NCBI GenBank assembly: GCA_963797765.1
Contig: CAWCQU010000003.1
Span: forward strand, 1,736,001 to 1,800,000
Direction of reading: 5' to 3'
Length of the DNA: 64,000 nucleotides
Source of the DNA: JBGPTK01 sp963797765
Lineage (GTDB): Bacteria; Acidobacteriota; Terriglobia; Acidiferrales; UBA7541
The position numbers and the translations under genes are program-made. The notes under the pieces are model-generated. The model saw only the letters and a program-made list of their open reading frames with translations. It had not been told where the DNA came from and made no database searches. Shown in pieces: positions 61,052 through 64,000 of this stretch (positions are counted from its first letter, which is position 1; every line of letters begins with the position of its first letter).

Positions 61052-61220
61052 CTATGAAGAGTCACGCGCACTCGACAGTCCGGCGGCGCAGCGGAAGCAT
61101 ATTCGCAGCATCCCGATTTTGCAACCGCGCCCGGAGCGGGGATTGCGACATATCTCGCGCCCCGGAGGCACGGTCTTCGCGCGGATGAAGGCGGATTTTA
61201 CTTTGAAGTTAGAAACGCGC

Positions 61221-61583
61221 TTAGCTCAGGTGGCGCTGGAGGACCTTGACGATCTGATCTTTCGGCAATGCCCCGACGATCTGGTCGGCTACTTGCCCGC
61301 CCTTGAAAACGAGCAAGGTGGGAATTCCACGGATATTGAATTTGCCTGGAGTGCTCATATTCTCGTCCACGTTCATCTTAAGGACTTTCAGCTTCCCGGC
61401 ATTTTCCCGCGCAATTTCTTCCACCGTGGGAGTGAGCATGAGGCACGGTCGGCACCACGAGGCCCAGAAATCCACCAGAACAGGTTGGGTATTGCTGGCT
61501 TCGATCACATCGGCCTGAAAAGAGGCATCACTAACTGCCTGTATATGAGAAGCATCACTGACTGCCTTTATGTTATCGGACAT
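61221..61583 (-). CDS. trxA: Thioredoxin with a WCRPC active site
   Basis: The 120-residue product has DFWASWCRPCLMLTPTVEEIA with the redox cysteines C44 and C47, and the cis-Pro loop IRGIPTLLVFKGG. The central Gly of the common WCGPC is Arg here. The N-terminus holds a 27-nt tandem duplication (AVSDASHI / AVSDASF). It overlaps the end of glgA by 11 bp. Confidence 0.92.
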   Translation of the reverse strand: MSDNIKAVSDASHIQAVSDASFQADVIEASNTQPVLVDFWASWCRPCLMLTPTVEEIARENAGKLKVLKMNVDENMSTPGKFNIRGIPTLLVFKGGQVADQIVGALPKDQIVKVLQRHLS

Positions 61584-63120
61584 TTTTTTCCCTTCGAGAG
61601 ATTGAGGCGACTTCTACGGCGGCCCCTGCCCCCTGCACATTTGACGCGACTGAAACATTAGATGCCGCAGACGCCCGCGGGATTCGCGCCTTACGGGTGG
61701 AGTCATAAAGTCGGACGTACTCAGCCGCGGAGGTCTTCCAGGAATAATCCTTGGCCATGCCATTGGCCTGGACGATGCGCCAGGCCCTTGAATCCTGGAT
61801 CGTTACCAGGGCTTCGCGAAGGCATGCCAGCAATGCCTGCCCCTGGTATGCCTCAAACTTGAACCCGGTGCCCTGTCCGGTAGCCGGATTGAACGATTCA
61901 ATCGAATCGTCGAGGCCGCCCGTTGCGCGAACCACCGGCACTGTACCATAGCGCAAGCTGTAAATCTGGTTCAAACCGCAGGGTTCGTAACGCGAGGGCA
62001 TAAGGAAAATATCCGCGCCGGCCTCTATCTTGTGGGCGATGGCGTTGTCATACGCGATGCGCACTCCCACCTGATCCGGGAAACGCTCCGCCAGCGACAG
62101 GAAAAGCTTTTCATACTTCGGCTCGCCGGCGCCCAGCGCCACCAAGGCGATATTTTCCTGCAATAATTCGTCGGCAACTTCGGCGATCAGGTCGAATCCT
62201 TTTTGATCCACGAAGCGCGAGACGATTCCGATCAGCGGCCGCCCGATGTTTTCCGAGGGCATGCGGAATGTCTCAAGCAAATCTTTTTTGCAAACTCGCT
62301 TGCCGCCGGGATTGCGCGCCGAATAATTCACGGCAATGTAGGTATCCGCCTCCGGGCTCCAGGAGGAATAGTCCACGCCATTCAGGATGCCGGTCAAACG
62401 GCCGGCGCGGTCGCCAATTACGCCTTCCATCCCGCAACCATACTCCGGGGTTTGGATTTCTTGCGCGTATCTGCGGCTCACGGTGGTCAGGGCATCCGCG
62501 TAAACAAGCCCGCCTTTCAGGTAATTCACCCGGCTGTAGAACTCCATGCCCTGCGGCGTAAATAGACTGGCGGGCAGGCCAACCTCCTCGAGCGTGGTGC
62601 GCGGAAACAGTCCCTGATAACCAAGATTGTGAATGGTGAAAACAGTGGAGGTGTTACGTAGCGCCGGATCTTCGGCATAGAGCGTTTTCAGATATACGGG
62701 AACCAGCGCCGACTGCCAATCGTGGCAATGAAAAATGTCTGGCAGCCAGATGTGCTTGGCGAATTCGATGGCAGCGCGGCTGAATTCGGCAAAGCGATAG
62801 GCATTGTCGGGATAATCGCCCGTCTTGTCCCCGTAGAGGGCGTCGCGATCAAAATATTCCGGATCGTCGACAAAAAAGTAGCGGACGCCTTCGATCACAG
62901 AGCCTTCGGCGAGAGCCGGAAAACGCAGGCGATCGCCCAAGGGAATGGTCAGGCTGGGGACTATACGCGCGGTGACTTTATTATTCCGGTATCGCGGTAA
63001 CAGGACGGCGACTTCGTGTCCCAGGTGAACCAGTGCCTTCGGCAGCGCCTCGACCACATCCGCCAAGCCTCCCGTTTTTGAAAACGGAAGACCCTCGGAG
63101 GCGACGAACAAAATCTTCAT
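61573..63120 (-). CDS. glgA: Glycogen synthase (ADP-glucose type)
   Basis: GlgA elongates alpha-1,4-glucan from ADP-glucose. The 515-residue product has the KTGGL loop (15-19), DIFHCHDWQSALVPVYLK, TIHNLGYQGLFP, the C-terminal IGIVSRFVDQKGFDLI and FLMPSRYEPCGLNQIYSLRYGTVPVVRATGGL. The last 30 residues are an Ala/Ser-rich tail beyond the usual end. It overlaps trxA, so they are probably co-expressed; no other glg gene is in the window. Confidence 0.95.
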   Translation of the reverse strand: MKILFVASEGLPFSKTGGLADVVEALPKALVHLGHEVAVLLPRYRNNKVTARIVPSLTIPLGDRLRFPALAEGSVIEGVRYFFVDDPEYFDRDALYGDKTGDYPDNAYRFAEFSRAAIEFAKHIWLPDIFHCHDWQSALVPVYLKTLYAEDPALRNTSTVFTIHNLGYQGLFPRTTLEEVGLPASLFTPQGMEFYSRVNYLKGGLVYADALTTVSRRYAQEIQTPEYGCGMEGVIGDRAGRLTGILNGVDYSSWSPEADTYIAVNYSARNPGGKRVCKKDLLETFRMPSENIGRPLIGIVSRFVDQKGFDLIAEVADELLQENIALVALGAGEPKYEKLFLSLAERFPDQVGVRIAYDNAIAHKIEAGADIFLMPSRYEPCGLNQIYSLRYGTVPVVRATGGLDDSIESFNPATGQGTGFKFEAYQGQALLACLREALVTIQDSRAWRIVQANGMAKDYSWKTSAAEYVRLYDSTRKARIPRASAASNVSVASNVQGAGAAVEVASISRREKNVR

Positions 63121-63231
63121 GAGTCCTCACTCATACTCAACTAAATCGGAGACGGTACTGAATTGGCGCAACTTCGTCAAGGCCAACCAAGCTTCGGCGT
63201 TCCCCAAAGCTAAAGATACCTTTCTATTTTG

Positions 63232-63780
63232 TCACAACTTCTGGAGCTTCAGTTCGATTTCGCGCAGCATGAGTACGTCTTCGCGATTATAGAGAAGCAG
63301 TCCGGTCAGATGAGCTTCCTCGCGGGTTTCCAGGTATTTGCGCCAGGCTTCGCCCGCCCAGGCGCCGTCTTTGCCGGGCAGTTTTCTCTGGAGCCCCAAT
63401 GTTTGTTCCACCTTCTTCTGCCCGCCGTACAGATTGCGCCGCCAGCATTCCGGCACCAGGTCCATGTGTTCGAATTCCTTGTCGAGGACAATTCCCAATT
63501 GCGCTGCGATGACCGGGAAATCAAAGCCGATCCGGTTCTTCACGCGGTCGGGAATCGACCGGCCGTTATAGGTGACGATCCTCTCGACGCCGTTCAGAAT
63601 TTGGAGCAAATCTTGTTTCGTAATATCCGTGCCGACTCGCTGGAAAAATTGATCCTGTTGATCGTCCAGCACTCGAATGCCCAGGACCGTAATCAAATGA
63701 TTTTTGAAATCGCTGAAGAGCTGTTGGTCGGTGAACGCACCAACATAATTCGTTTCGATATCGAGATACGCTAGTTTCAT
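63232..63780 (-). CDS. RNase H-like 3'-5' exonuclease domain protein (YprB-like)
   Basis: The 182-residue product has the DEDD-type exonuclease pattern: LAYLDIETNYVG (Asp and Glu), VERIVTYNGRSIPD with Asp, and YNREDVLMLREIE with the late Tyr and Asp. This is the YprB/RNase_H_2-type domain. The ATG at 63780 is preferred to the GTG at 63852, which would add 24 unrelated residues. It is divergent from rsmA. Confidence 0.82.
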   Translation of the reverse strand: MKLAYLDIETNYVGAFTDQQLFSDFKNHLITVLGIRVLDDQQDQFFQRVGTDITKQDLLQILNGVERIVTYNGRSIPDRVKNRIGFDFPVIAAQLGIVLDKEFEHMDLVPECWRRNLYGGQKKVEQTLGLQRKLPGKDGAWAGEAWRKYLETREEAHLTGLLLYNREDVLMLREIELKLQKL

Positions 63781-63922
63781 AGTCGGATGCCAACCCGCTT
63801 TGGTCGCGCCATCATACTCCACCTGTAAATAAGTGTTGGAGTGATCGCACACGAGGCACTCCGGTTGACCCGAGCGGATTCGACGCGCGCGAATCGGCCT
63901 GAACTTGCTAGACTCGCTCGCG

Positions 63923-64000
63923 ATGGGCAGACAACGATTGGGCCAGCATTTCCTGGCCAGCGAAAGTTGGCGCGCGCGAATCCATTCGACGCTCGAGGCC
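63923..64000 (+). CDS. rsmA: 16S rRNA dimethyladenosine transferase, first 26 codons only (runs off the window)
   Basis: From ATG 63923 the frame reads MGRQRLGQHFLASESWRARI and remains open to the window end. (R/K)QxLGQHFL is the N-terminus of RsmA/KsgA, which dimethylates two adenines at the 3' end of 16S rRNA. Too little is present to check the SAM site, and the ribosome binding site is weak, so the call rests on the LGQHFL signature. Confidence 0.75.
   Translation, partial: MGRQRLGQHFLASESWRARIHSTLEA

Overview
The window looks like a piece of an Acidobacteriota chromosome, probably class Terriglobia. The clearest indicators are a VWFA-related protein of the type common in Acidobacteria, a CarboxypepD_reg/Oar-type TonB-dependent receptor, many small secreted proteins, and two separate complex I (nuo) clusters. 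These are lineage inferences from gene families; there is no rRNA in the window. I see no tRNA, rRNA, CRISPR array, transposase or prophage gene.

Layout. 0-27.4 kb is a loosely organised housekeeping and accessory region: typA, a TMEM175-like channel, a SABATH-type methyltransferase, DUF3300 and DUF2950 genes, a metallothionein, a VWFA protein, a metallo-beta-lactamase-fold hydrolase, a MetX-like alpha/beta hydrolase, a TPR-aspartyl protease, a single-domain response regulator, a LytS-like kinase, ribA, an SRPBCC protein, the TonB receptor, a dienelactone hydrolase, an NTF2-like protein, a frameshifted aromatic amino acid decarboxylase, an atypical aminotransferase and a small thiS-containing operon. 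27.4-40.8 kb is nuo cluster 1 on the + strand: A, C, D, an E-F fusion, G, H, J, K, L, M, N. 53.1-41.0 kb is a second, minus-strand block: nuo cluster 2 (A, C, D, H, J, K, L, M, N) followed without a break by ATP synthase Fo genes (atpZ, atpI-like, a broken atpB, atpE) and a terminator shared with the convergent end of cluster 1. 53-64 kb carries a methyltransferase, an Imm50-like protein, a molybdenum cofactor group (purA-moeA, moaC, a response regulator, mogA), a GNAT-Rieske pair, glgA-trxA, an RNase H-like exonuclease and the first 26 codons of rsmA.

How the parts fit. Cluster 1 encodes the NADH input module (E, F, G) and the membrane arm. Cluster 2 encodes only the membrane arm plus NuoC and NuoD. 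Neither cluster encodes NuoB or NuoI, the subunits that join the peripheral arm to the membrane arm, so neither complex can be built from this window alone. Cluster 2 appears to be co-transcribed with the Fo part of ATP synthase, placing respiratory proton pumps and the proton-driven rotor under shared expression.

Quality note. One clear single-base frameshift falls in the decarboxylase and one in DUF2950, a possible one lies at the end of DUF3300, and atpB carries several lesions. Most involve one extra base in a short run. They may be sequencing or assembly indels rather than true pseudogenes, and should be checked before any biological reading. Two families of small palindromic intergenic repeats, an 18-bp perfect palindrome in front of the TonB receptor, and overlapping divergent promoters in front of nuoA are the main non-coding signals.
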